Source: Casuarina equisetifolia
Taxonomy: Eukaryota > Streptophyta > Magnoliopsida > Fagales > Casuarinaceae
Direction of reading: 5' to 3'
DNA length: 64,000 nt
Assembly (NCBI GenBank): GCA_028551475.1
Contig: CM052362.1
Location: forward strand, 11,345,354 to 11,409,353
Shown piece by piece: positions 53,833 to 64,000 of this stretch (its first letter is position 1; each line of letters starts with the position of its first letter). The position numbers and the translations under genes were made by a program. The notes below the pieces were generated by a model. That model was not told where the DNA came from. It saw only the letters and a program-made list of their open reading frames with translations, and made no database searches.

Positions 53833-55315
53833 AGGTATAAAAAAATAAAATTGTCTAGAGTAATTTAAACTCATCTTCTCCTAGACTATGATGCCAAAAG
53901 AGCGTTACTAGGACTTCTATGCCTCTTATTGAAGGGTCCTAGATCCTTTCTTGTTGATTTATTAACTATATTCTAAGTGCAAACATCAATGTAATAACTG
54001 TTAGGCAAGGAAATAAATTTAAATAAAACATCATACTTCGGTTATGCCTTAAACAATTAGAAACTACAAGGAAGAACACATGAACATTGAAAGAAAATAA
54101 GCAACCAATTGAGAGTCAAATTACACTCAATAGTCCCATTGATCTACCATGGAAAATACAAGCATACCTCTTTTGTTAATGTTTGTCAATGCCGGTTATG
54201 AATGTCAACGTGGAATCGAACAAAGAATCGATTACGCTTTAAGTTATAGCCCATCCAACAATTTTATCCTCCAATTTCAATTGAGAAAGTGAAAGGTTAC
54301 ACTTTTCACATAAGAAAGGTCAAATTTGAGAAGAGAAATCACAAGGAGATATAAATGGTCAAAATATTTCACTTCTAGATAACACAACAAGTCACGCCAC
54401 CATTTGAATCATACTTAGCTGAGGATGCTTTTTCTAGGAAGCCAATCTTATAAAACTAACAAAAGAGGAAGGTTGACACGGAATTATTGTCTTGAATGGT
54501 AGAAGACAGCGCCAAAACAATGTTGGGTCATGATGACAGAAATAGACTCATACAGATTACGTAAAAAGATGCAATTTTTATACGTAACCTAAGAGTAGAT
54601 AATACGATTAGGTCATTTTCAATTACCTTCTGCCAAAAAAAGTAGATCTTCGATTATAAGCCTCTATTTCAAAGACAATTTTTTTATACTCGAGAATTAA
54701 CTTCTATAATGATAGTATAATACCAAAAATTCCTACCTTTAATCAACATGACATGAAATACAATCCATCTAGATTGATCAATTACAATCACTACAAATTA
54801 GAAGTGTTAAGATTTGGATGTTTGATTTCATGTGACACCCTTTTAATCCCAAACTTGAACCTTCCAAAGTAAATTGCCATAAGCTATTTTTATTCAAATT
54901 TTTGCAGATTACATTTCTAAAAGAAATGTTTTGAAACTCTATCATACTTGCTTAATAACTCCATTTTGGCAGATTAGTAAACTTGAATTGCAAAAATAAT
55001 GAAATTTATTAGTTGGACTTCGTTCATAGGATAAAGGATTACATATGCAGCCTTTGGCTCCAACCCCAATTTGTGCTACCCGATAAGCATAATAAGCTAA
55101 AAAAAAAAAAAATAGAACATATCTAGAAAAGGGTTGTTTAAAATTAAAAAAAATATAACTTTTCTTACTAAAGTAAGCCGGAAAAAAAAAAACAATCTAG
55201 TATGTTGTCCCAATAAACTTATCTCCCATGGAGAGTTTCATTCTTTGCCAAAATAATGTCCAAATCCTATTAGAGAGGCATACTGGAAGAACAAGTACTT
55301 AAGTTCTACGAAACC

Positions 55316-55386
55316 CCACACAAGCCACCACCCCACCCCCACACCCCCCACACCCACCCACACACAAAAAAAAAAAAAAAAAAAAA
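55316..55386. repeat. C-run patch followed by poly-A; possible quadruplex on minus strand
   Basis: The plus strand has CCCC, CCCCC, CCCCCC, CCC and CCC runs separated by A/CA within about 30 bp (55331-55359), followed by a run of about 20 A. The minus strand therefore has at least four G-runs of three or more, which meets the usual G-quadruplex pattern. Confidence 0.75.
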
Positions 55387-57969
55387 CCCAACCCCCTTAG
55401 GCAAACAACTATATAAATGTGTACGGATGAATGGAAACATGGGTTTATTCAGAGTATTCAATCGTCCTGAATATTTAAGCCAAAGAATCATTCTATTGTG
55501 CCAAAGAAACGTGTGTAGACTCATGACAACGCCCTCGATTGAACATGCTCACATGGAATTTTGGGGAGAAAGAACCAAAAGTAGTTCCAACTCATTTCTT
55601 GTCTACGAATAAACCACTGGGCCTGAATTCCAGGAAATTGGATTTACATGCTATTTCCAATCAACCGAATTGGCTGCTAGCTATTTCTAAGCTCCTTTTT
55701 TCGTGAAGGCTTCTTGTTTGTGAAACTTAAGAGGTTAAATTGCCAAGAAGATATTAGTATTTTTCTTTTCTTTTCTTTTCTTTTCTTTTTAGTAAGTGCC
55801 AAGAGGTTACCAGTTGTGATACCATATAGAGATCAAGCCACAATTGGTCACTAAATATTTTATAAACTCTCTCTTTTTTTTCTTATTTAAGATCTTCCAA
55901 ACACAAAGCTGTAATCAGGGAGCTTCGAGGCCTATAATTTTTTTTTTAATTTTTATTCTAAGGTAGGTTCTTACCAATATGAAAAGAGGGTAGTAACTCC
56001 CATCTTTTAAAAGGAAAAGTAAACACTTTCTTAAACTAACATGGCTCTTTCAAAAAGAAACCACTTATATCTCCACAATAATAAAAATAATAACAAGAGA
56101 TATGTTTTACTCATTGAATAATACTTTTAAATAAGATAAAGAATAGCGATAAGGAATCTGATTAGCAAAATGAATGATTTAAATGTCAGGTCTCTATAAA
56201 AATGGGATAATACTTATAGTTAAACACTTTGCTCTAGCAATTTTTCCATTAACACTTCAGGATCATCTACCTTTTAATCAATAAGAATTCCAAGTGAATA
56301 TCTAAAAGGGGGAGAGCCCTTAATGCAACCTAGAATCTTTCTGAAGTCATGTAACACCACCCCAGTCGTACAAAGTACGAAAAAGATTCCTCTTGTTTAG
56401 GTTCAAATTTAAGGAAAGTGGAGTATTAAGGTGAGCATCTTATTTTGTGAATGCATATTCTTTTTGGTTCTTTATTTTGTTTTTCCCAACATCTACATTT
56501 GGCTGATCACTCCCAAAGTTACCTAGTTGAAAGATTGATGAAATTTAGTGAATTTATCCTAACACAATTTCATTACTATCAAAAAAAAATTTTTTTTTTT
56601 TTTAACTCATGCACCTTTGAGGTGTTGAGGGCATCTTAGGAAGCACTTGTTTATTATTGAACTAGGCATTTGTCAACTCAAAAAGAAAAGAAAAAAATGT
56701 TACTTGAATCCTCCCGCTTAATATGAAAAGTTGCTTCGAAGTTGTTCCAGTCTTTGAAGTAATTGTAGAAATGTATGCACACATCAAACACTTCTAATAT
56801 GCGAAGTAACAACATGTTATTGACCATGAACGATAGTTGTCAAAGAATTCAAATAATTCCCAAGCAACAACAGTATCCTAATCCTAGAAATAAAGAAGCA
56901 AAGTACTTATTATTTCCCTCTCAACTGGTCTCGTAAAGCACATGATCATCTTGGTTATATACGCATGTTTCACATCTAGTCTTCGTCAAAACCTAACTTA
57001 AAAGAAAAAGAAAAGGAAAAAAACAAAAGAAAAACAGGCGAGAAAGAACCACCGGCCTCAGCTACCGAGTCTGTCAATTGTTAATGCAATCACAACAGCT
57101 TGTTTATTCAAAAGAATCAGAGCATATTCTATAAGACAAAAGTAGGGCCCTCTCCCAAATAAACAATACCCAAACACAACTACTCACATTCCAAAGTGTG
57201 AGTTAAGTTATACGGTGCCTCACAATTAAGATATATAAAAGTCGTCTACGGAGTTACAAGTATGCATTATATATTCTAATCCTGCCTTAAAATATTCTCC
57301 TTTGATCCAACTCCCCGTGAAAATAGTGCCGAATGTCAATTCATGGGTTCCTGAAAATCCACTTAATCTTCTCTCGTGGATACACTGCACATCTTTCTTG
57401 ATTTGAAAACGAATTAAAATAATGGAAAAGTTGCATGTTTGGAACCAAAACTCAAAATGAAACATTGTGGGTCAGGTTTATCTTGTGCAGAGACTTTTTG
57501 CGGTTTGTAAGGATTACCGATGTCCTACGGTTGAGTGGCACGAAAGTGAACCCCACATACTCTGCTGCTTCTTCTTCTAGGAAAGAGGTGGGGTGGGTCC
57601 CACGCGTACCTTGAGGAATCCTTGCCGGCTTCATAATGTGGACACCGTAAAAGACAAGCCTTTCTGCTCCCACGTCCCGCCCTCTATTATTCTTTTTCCG
57701 TTGCGTGTTTTGCTACATGCATGGCAATATATGATTTCACGAGCACCCTTTCTTTTACCATTCTTAAGCTAAGCCCTCCCATTTGTTCCTTCCCCTCTTC
57801 ATGTCGAAATAAAGACGCTGGGACTTCTTTGATTTTGGCAATTTCAATTCATAGTAAAATTTGGTGTTTGCCTTGAAAGAGGCTACTATTATGTGTGCTG
57901 GCAAGGAACGAAAAAAGGATACAGAAGGATAAAAAAGTGAGTGAAAGTTCATTTTAATACTCTATGTTA

Positions 57970-58245
57970 AAAGATTTAATTAGTAATTCATAAGTTTGGA
58001 GATAATTCTTTCATTTAAATTTTATCTCAAAATTATACTTTCTTGGTTTAAGACTATACTCCTCAATGCCTCTTGTGTATTGGGAGGATGTCTCAATACT
58101 ATTAGAGCATGTTAACTAATTTTAGATTTAATACTATGTTAAAAAATTCAGAATTCAATCCAAAAATTAACTCATAAATAAAAGATAATTCTTTTATTTC
58201 AATTTTTTACCTCACAGTTATATTTCTTTAATACGAGACTATAGT
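57970..58245. repeat. Two related AT-rich repeat copies
   Basis: AGATAATTCTTTCATTTAAATTTTATCTCAAAATTATACTTTC (about 58000) is repeated as AGATAATTCTTTTATTTCAATTTTTTACCTCACAGTTATATTTC (about 58183). Both are followed by a TTAA..GA-ACTATA phrase. They are non-coding and related to 52150-52295. Confidence 0.55.
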
Positions 58246-59300
58246 ATTTAGTATCGTTTTCTTCTTCTTCCTCTTAGCCTTAGAACAACTGGCAGGATCA
58301 GAAAAATAATTAGATGGGAGTCAGCCCAAACCATATTTGAATGAGAGTGGGCCTAATCCAATCGTAACCCACTGAGAGTAGATGGGTTTGGGGTCGGAGG
58401 TTGAGTGCTTCTCTTTTGTATACCAGAAAGAATGAAAACAACCAACAACTATGTATCATCACATACGATTAAAACATGATTGGAAGCTCCAAACCAGTTA
58501 GAAAGAAGAAAAAGCGATGTCAATTTGGAGTCTTTTCAGCAACTTCTCCTCATTTCGAGCAATCCAACTTCGCCACCATTATTGCAGTCCTGCTTCGTTT
58601 TTATTCCTTTCTCTGCGCAAGGACCAAAAAGGAAAAGGATTTTGAACCAACTTTGCTGGTTATTTTTTAATGTTGATTCTTACAATACCTATGTGAAAAA
58701 CTATAATATATGTATATATTTTTTTACATGGTACAAAATTTTAAATCAAAAGGTTTTATGAAATTTTTTATATGAATGGTTTTGAATATATGGAAATGAA
58801 AGGGGGTGTTTTATTTTTCTTGAGTCAATTTGAAAGAAATTTGTATGATAATGTTTTTATGAGTGGATGAATAACCAATTCGGGTTTGCTCATTTGTATG
58901 CATATAAAATGAATTGAATCTGTGTGGGCCAAACCATAAGGATCAAATGCACCGTACGAAGTGGGAAAAAAACCCACTTAACTAAAGATGCATTTTTAAC
59001 CAAGAGAGAGAAAATTAATGAGGGTAAAGAAAGAAACTGGGCTACTCTTCTTCGTGTTCTCATGGGTTTCCGCCACACCTCTTCTCCCTGTTTCAAGGAA
59101 GATCACAGATTTTGTGATCACTCAAAACGCGCTCTTATGCAAAGTTTGTGAAAGAAAATTGAAGGGCTTTTATGGTGCAATAGTAAGAAGCTTTTTGCTC
59201 TACAATCTTGCTTCCATACCAATTGTAAGAATTACTAGGCACTATCATTAGGCTAAAAGCTAAAAGCTTAGGCTTCTAGTTAGTCTATTATCTTATTATC

Positions 59301-60503
59301 TTAATCCAATAATGTATTGGTTAACTACTTGGGCTCATGTACTCAAATCAACCCTAAGTGGGCCCTCTCTATACCAAGCCCACAAAAGACCCGTTTTGCA
59401 ACTCACCCTTAGTAGTGTAGAGTCACATATTAAGTGGTGGGCAAACATGAAACATTATACCTTACTACACACCAAGTGCCATAGGTTGGGCAATTAGACT
59501 CATTCAAGTACAAGAAAATTATGAAGTCCCATAAATTAGTAGATTGGATTTTTATTTTGAATTTGATTACTACTTGAGGTTATTGCTCTGTTTGTGAAGA
59601 TACTCATAGGTTTAATTCTTGATAACATGATAGTCAAGTGCATTAGTTGATTATCTTGAATTTATTTGAGATTATTGTTATGTTCATGCTAACATATTTA
59701 TTTTTTGACGACGTGATTTTCAATTGTGTGGGTTGATTATTTGAATTACTAATTGTATGATTTGTTTTATACCAAATTGAATGTAAAAGCTACTCTAGTG
59801 AAAAATATTGCATGCATGTTAACCTTTGTGCTAAACAAATAGTCTAAGTCATTCTAGGTGTGATTCAAACTATTGTATGATCAAGTGATCTTGTGTGTTT
59901 GATCATAATGAGTATCTAGAATTATAATTGAAACTACTTGTGCAAATCACATGAAAGATCAATCGAATTTGAATTGGACACTTATATCTCATTGGATTGA
60001 ATTGTTTAATTGTTGTGCAAAGTGATCAAATAAAGAATGGTTAATAAAACAATCCATGAACATTTCTTTTTTATATATATATTGAATCAAGCCATATAGG
60101 TTATTATTGTTCAAAAGACCAAGTGGTGTCTAGTGTGAGATTTGTAAGGCCAAGTGTGGCATTGAAGTTATAAGACTAAGAATGGTCTAGTATAACTTGG
60201 GCAAAAACCAAGTGTGGCTTTGTGAAGGTTGTAAGGCCTTGAATGGCTTGGTTTATTGTTGTATTGTTGTGACTTGTTATGTCTTGTGTATGGCTTGTGA
60301 ATCTTGAAGTGTATTGTATTGGTTTTTGTTCCATAAACAAAAATCAATGGTGTACTAAATCTGATAGTGTAACTCTCATATTTAAGTAATAAATCTCTTC
60401 TCACCAATGGTAAGATGGGCTGGATGTAAGTCCAAGATCATTGGCTCAAACAACCTGAACATTTTTGGATGTTTTGTAAATTCACTTTATTACAAAACAA
60501 TAT
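59301..60503 (+). mobile_element. Possible copia LTR sequence upstream of LTR copy D
   Basis: GGGCTGGATGTAAGTCCAAGATCATTGGCTCAAACAACCTGAA (about 60417-60460) resembles the U5 end of copia LTRs (GTGGA-GTAGG----GCCGAACCACG). The preceding 1.1 kb is non-coding, with repeated phrases such as GGCCAAGTGTGGC/ACCAAGTGTGGC. LTR copy D begins directly after. Boundaries and relation to the gag at 63.26 kb are not established. Confidence 0.35.
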
Positions 60504-62250
60504 TGTTAGATCCTATAGCAACCTAAGAGAGGGGGTGAATTAGGTTTCTCTTTAAAAAATCACTTCTAATTTGTGTTCAATCACTTTTTGCAATCAAATA
60601 AAGCATTCAAAAATAATTAAACACAAGAGAGATGAGACACCAATTTACACGGTGGTTCGACCATTTTCATCTACTTCCACCCTTTGCTCCTTCAACACAA
60701 CCTGTTGAAATCCACTTTACTACAAAGTTAGAAGAAACTTTCTCCTACACTTTCCAACTCCTCCTCAAGGAGTCAAACAATCCTTACACCAAGGATTACA
60801 ATACAATATGTGTCTCAACACATATCAACAAGTCAAAGTTTCTTAAACTTATTACAAGCTTAAGAAATTTCCTTAAGATTTGAAATGTATATAGAAGATT
60901 GCTAAGCTAAGAGCTTTCTAATAATAACAAATAGATAATCAAGCCCTAATCATGAAACCCCCAAATGATAATAAAGTTAAGGTTTCAGATTTACAAACAA
61001 GTATATGTGCACAACAATATTCAAAATCTAATCAGCACATATACAAGTAGAAATCTCAAATAATCTTAAAGAGTAATAAAATGAAAGAACTTCTCTAAGA
61101 TTTCACTTCAACTCAAGCTTCACAAGATGTGTATTCAACTTCTTAAGTGGATTTTCATTTCTTTAGATCTTAGTGAATGTAACTACGATTTTCCTTTTCT
61201 TTCTCTCCAAAATAGATGTAAAAAACTCACCTCTTTAACTCCAAAAACTAGCCATTCTGACATCTCTAATTTTCTTCCCATTCTGGAGTGATGGTGACTG
61301 ATTTCGAGTTGTTGAAGAGGCAGAGAGTTCAAAGATAGTTTCTACTTCATTATGGTTTAAAGACATTCAAAATCGAGCTTCAAAACGCCATTGTTTAGTC
61401 CATAACTTAAGTTAGCTTCATGGACCAAAGAATCGGGTTATTGGGTTGAGTTTTTAGGTCTTTCTCAAATCTTCATCAATTCTTTTTAATCTTAAAATTA
61501 ATCTTCATGGGTCCTTCACAAATTAATAGATCATTTTCGTCCTTACAAAATCCCTTTGAAATCATCTTCAAAAACCCTCTAATATACTTCTAATTTCACT
61601 TTTGAGCAGTTAGGGCTAGAACTCAAAGAACTCCACAATTTCTTCAAATTAATTCTTTTTTGGCAATGGGTCTTCAATTTTTTTTCACATAAATGTTCTC
61701 TTCTTTGCTAGCTTTCCAACAAGCCATTTTGCAGATTGATCATAGTTGAAATCGACATCCAAATGGAGTGGCAAAGTCATGGAGTCGAGCAGGTTGCGAG
61801 CTGGAATTAGTTTGGGCTTGTTTGCAAGTCACACATGCTTCTGGATTGCAAGTCATGAACTGGACCTAGGTCGTGCTCTAGGCCAGCTCATGTGAGCTAT
61901 GCCTGGCCTCTTTGGACTAGGTCGCACACTCTGGACTAGGTTGCACACTTTGGACTCACATCTTTGGATTGGGTCACACTCTTTGGATTGGGTCTGACTT
62001 GCGGATTGGGCTCATTCTAACCTAATTTCCTGCATACAATTTCAGCATTATTTTTCTAATAAAAGGATCCAATTAGATGAATAATCAAACAATGATTATA
62101 ATATTTGCATATTATAATTCCATTTTTCTCATCATCAAAATGTTAATATATTCCAATATTACTAAAATATATTCCAACAAATATTAAAAACACATAAAGA
62201 TGAGAGAAACCCAACCTAACCCTTATTATTGGGTTAAGACATGTCCAACA
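60504..62250 (-). mobile_element. LTR copy D of the dispersed copia-like LTR family
   Basis: On the minus strand it begins TGTTGGACATGTCTTAACCC and ends TATAGGATCTAACA. It contains GGGGGTTTCATGA near 60955, CTCCTTGAGGAGGAGTTGG near 60755, and TTTCAACAGGTTGTGTTGAAGGAG near 60700. The U5-like GGTCGAACCACCGTGTAAATT lies near 60655. A GAGAGGGGGTGAATTAGG phrase common to plant LTR relatives is at 60525. At 1747 bp it is the longest of the four copies. Flanking 5-mers (CAATA / CAATT) are only an approximate duplication. Confidence 0.65.
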
Positions 62251-63261
62251 CAATTAAATGAACTACCAAATTTTAAGGTCCCAAATTTTTCCTAAAAATA
62301 TAAAACATAAAACAAAATAAATAAAGACTTAAAAGGAGGCATTGCAATTAACTACCACTCACTTGAAGTGCATTGTCCAAAAGTAGTGTCTAAATTCACC
62401 ATAGTTAGATCTTCATAATTCATAGGTGTTATGCCATAAAGGAGTATCTAACTTGGCTTTGAAGGAATCTAATGTTCGAGGGTTTAACATGTCATAGATT
62501 TTATTAAATTGAGCAAGTAACTATTTATGGTATTACTTACACAGGAGAATAGAAACACCACAATTAAGTGAAGTCACCATATAAGAGTTTTCACACCTTC
62601 CTACGGATCAATCTAGGATTTGATTTTTAAAAAAAATCCATCTAGACTTATGACACCTAAGCCACTTATTAAATCATTAAACAACCTAACAAAAGACTAA
62701 TAAATATGTCACATTGTCTCCTTTATAGTCTATATGTTAAAGTGTGATTGTTTCCCTACACAATCTAGAACCATTGCAAGTGAAGTAAAGAACACAGCAT
62801 ACATGTATTCTCCATTTAATGTGGAAAGGAGGAATTGATATAAGAAGAATGTAAAAAGTGACCAAAATACTTAGGAGTAAGCTTGGTGTAGGCAACCCTT
62901 GGAAGTTGGGTCTATATAGAAGACCATATCTTTTGTAAGTCTTGTAGTATGGACAACTATCTAGTAGTTGGTAGGATTGTAGTTTAAATGTCAACATTCA
63001 GTATTGTTTCTAGGAAAGTGTTGATTTTATCCTTATAGTTCTTTTATTGTAAGCTCTTTGTTCAAGTTATCAAAAAAACTAAAAACCATTTGGTTTAACT
63101 CGTTCTTGTACACTTTCTTTAAGCTTTCCAAACACATAACCTTATAAAATCATCTCATTGAAATCATATTAAAGGCATTGGAGCTCTTTTATGTTCTTAA
63201 TACATTTTTAAAATTTTCACCTTTGCTTATAACTAGTATATCAATTCCAAAACTTGTAGAA
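62251..63261 (+). mobile_element. Probable 5' LTR/leader of a copia element
   Basis: The stretch leads into copia gag. A TATA-like GTCTATATAGAAG lies at 62911-62923. TAGTATATCAATTCC near 63235 could be a degraded tRNA-Met primer site (TGGTATCAGAGC). LTR edges are not resolved. No host gene is seen. Confidence 0.35.
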
Positions 63262-64000
63262 ATGGCCTCCACTCCATTTGGAGTCTTTTCTTCAACTCTA
63301 TCCTTATCCTCAACAACACTCCACCCACCACCATTTAAATAAAATTCTTAACTTTTGCTACCCTTGTTTAATGGAACCAACTACCAAAATTAGTCCATCA
63401 AAATGACTACTTATCTAAAGTTCCAAGGCATGTGGGAAATTACTAAGCATGTGATTCCCTTGGAAGCAGATAGTAATACTTTGACACTAACCAAGCATGA
63501 ACATAATAAGAAGAATCAAGAGAGAGAACCAAAAACTCTCTTGGTTTTGCAACTATCTGTTATAAAATCTATGCTCAATCGAATATTACATGCTATTAGA
63601 CCTAAGGAGGCATGGACAACTCTTAAAAATGAGTTCTTAGTAACTACCAAGGTATGAGATGTTGACTTCAAGGACTTAAACTTGACTTTGAGTTATTAAA
63701 AGTGGAAGAAGTTGAACTTGTTGTAGCATATTTCACCAAAATGAATAAGGTTGTCAACCAAATTAATCCTTGAGAAAGGAATGGCTAGATTCTCATATTG
63801 TAGAAAAACTTCTTATTCATTGAGAAGTTTAATGCAACTATAGCCACTCTTGAGGAGCAAATATATTAATGTTAAAGTTAATGGGTTCTTTAGAAGTATA
63901 TGAAAAACGGATAACTAGAAGGAAAGACAATGGAGTGTTAGAAACAGCTTTTAAAGCCAAAACTTCCATAGATTTTAGAGAAACCACTTAGTTTCCAAAG
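63262..64000 (+). pseudogene. Ty1/copia gag (DUF4219/UBN2 type), broken, runs off window
   Basis: ATGGCCTCCACTCCATTTGGAG (63262) begins a copia gag. It continues with LLPLFNGTNYQN-SIKMTTYL (family LPVFDGKNYSNWSIKMKTYL), KFQGMWEITKHVIPLEAD, and LVLQLSVIKSMLNRILHAIR then KEAWTTLKNEFLVTTKV (family I--AT-AKEAWD-L---F-G). A degraded EKGMARFSY-block then matches the RVVEKIL-SLPEKFD region. Frameshifts and stops are present. The element continues past 64000. Confidence 0.85.

Larger units (their letters stand above)
53310..53952. repeat. Two-unit tandem duplication, period 322 bp
   Basis: Unit 1 (53310-53631) and unit 2 (53632-about 53952) share CCTTTTGGACC, TTGTCAATT, AAAGTAATATGT, a SINE copy, an A-rich block, TCTAGAGTAATTT-AAACTCATC-TCTCCTAGAC-ATGATGCCAAA and GTTACTAGGA. 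Identity is roughly 75-80 per cent by eye. The SINE inserted before the duplication. Confidence 0.85.
53953..59300. other. Intergenic, no supported gene
   Basis: AT-rich DNA with simple repeats, including a C-rich/A-run patch at 55310-55386 and a (TTTTC)n tract near 55762-55789. Frames on both strands are short and unrecognised. A less AT-rich patch at 57480-57720 includes a TCP-like GTGGGTCCCACGCG near 57593, and a related dispersed repeat lies at 57970-58240. None supports a gene. Confidence 0.4.

Noticed and set aside
1-64000. CRISPR arrays, operons, prophage or bacterial systems
   Set aside because: None seen. Intron-bearing plant genes, plant retrotransposons and plastid-derived DNA all point to a plant nuclear chromosome.
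1-64000. tRNA, rRNA or other structural RNA genes
   Set aside because: No cloverleaf with intact A and B boxes and acceptor stem was found; the tRNA-like matches belong to degraded SINE copies.

Overview
The window is AT-rich plant nuclear DNA, almost certainly from a dicot. The two recognisable host genes encode plant-specific BIRD/INDETERMINATE DOMAIN (IDD) zinc-finger transcription factors. Most other recognisable sequence is decayed plant retrotransposon material of the Ty1/copia, Ty3/gypsy (chromovirus and Athila/Tat) and LINE classes, plus one piece of chloroplast DNA. Nothing here looks bacterial or viral in the operational sense, and the species cannot be fixed from the sequence.

Left part (1 to about 25.2 kb) is a nested retrotransposon graveyard. 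A plus-strand chromovirus fragment (1-962) runs into a long terminal repeat (LTR, copy A, 963-2566). An Athila-like gag-protease-RT stretch lies on the minus strand (3.06-5.75 kb), with its primer-binding site near 5.89-5.91 kb and an inferred LTR beyond it. That block is bracketed by a 355-bp direct repeat. A plus-strand chromovirus integrase with a chromodomain-like tail (about 7.8-8.9 kb) meets a minus-strand gypsy pol (about 9.13-12.4 kb) tail to tail. A plus-strand copia RT (12.54-15.86 kb) is split by a solo LTR (copy B) and by a chloroplast rpl33-rps18 fragment. A minus-strand LINE end (18.3-19.2 kb) abuts a minus-strand copia RT (19.4-21.55 kb). A second plus-strand copia (22.39-25.20 kb) is split by a third solo LTR (copy C).

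Middle part (25.2-35.6 kb) is mostly non-coding. It holds tRNA-like SINE copies, a 369-bp tandem duplication, an inactive RNase H remnant and a few unassigned open segments.

The gene-bearing part (35.6-49.6 kb) has two paralogous IDD genes facing each other, tail to tail, about 6.2 kb apart. Gene 1 is on the plus strand (35933-39498, 582 aa) and gene 2 on the minus strand (49257-45726, 584 aa). Both have three coding exons. Exons 1 and 2 are identical in length in the two genes (151 and 397 nt), both first introns need a GC-AG splice site, and the second introns share non-coding blocks. The proteins are predicted nuclear DNA-binding regulators closest, from memory of the family, to Arabidopsis IDD4/IDD5. 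Such factors act with GRAS-family proteins.

The right part (49.6-64 kb) is intergenic, with SINE copies, tandem duplications and simple repeats. It ends in another LTR-family copy (D, 60504-62250) and the gag start of a copia element that runs off the window. I did not find a convincing new biological system. The most interesting observations are the shared GC-AG introns and intronic conservation of the IDD pair, the chloroplast insertion into copia RT, and the solo-LTR and SINE families.
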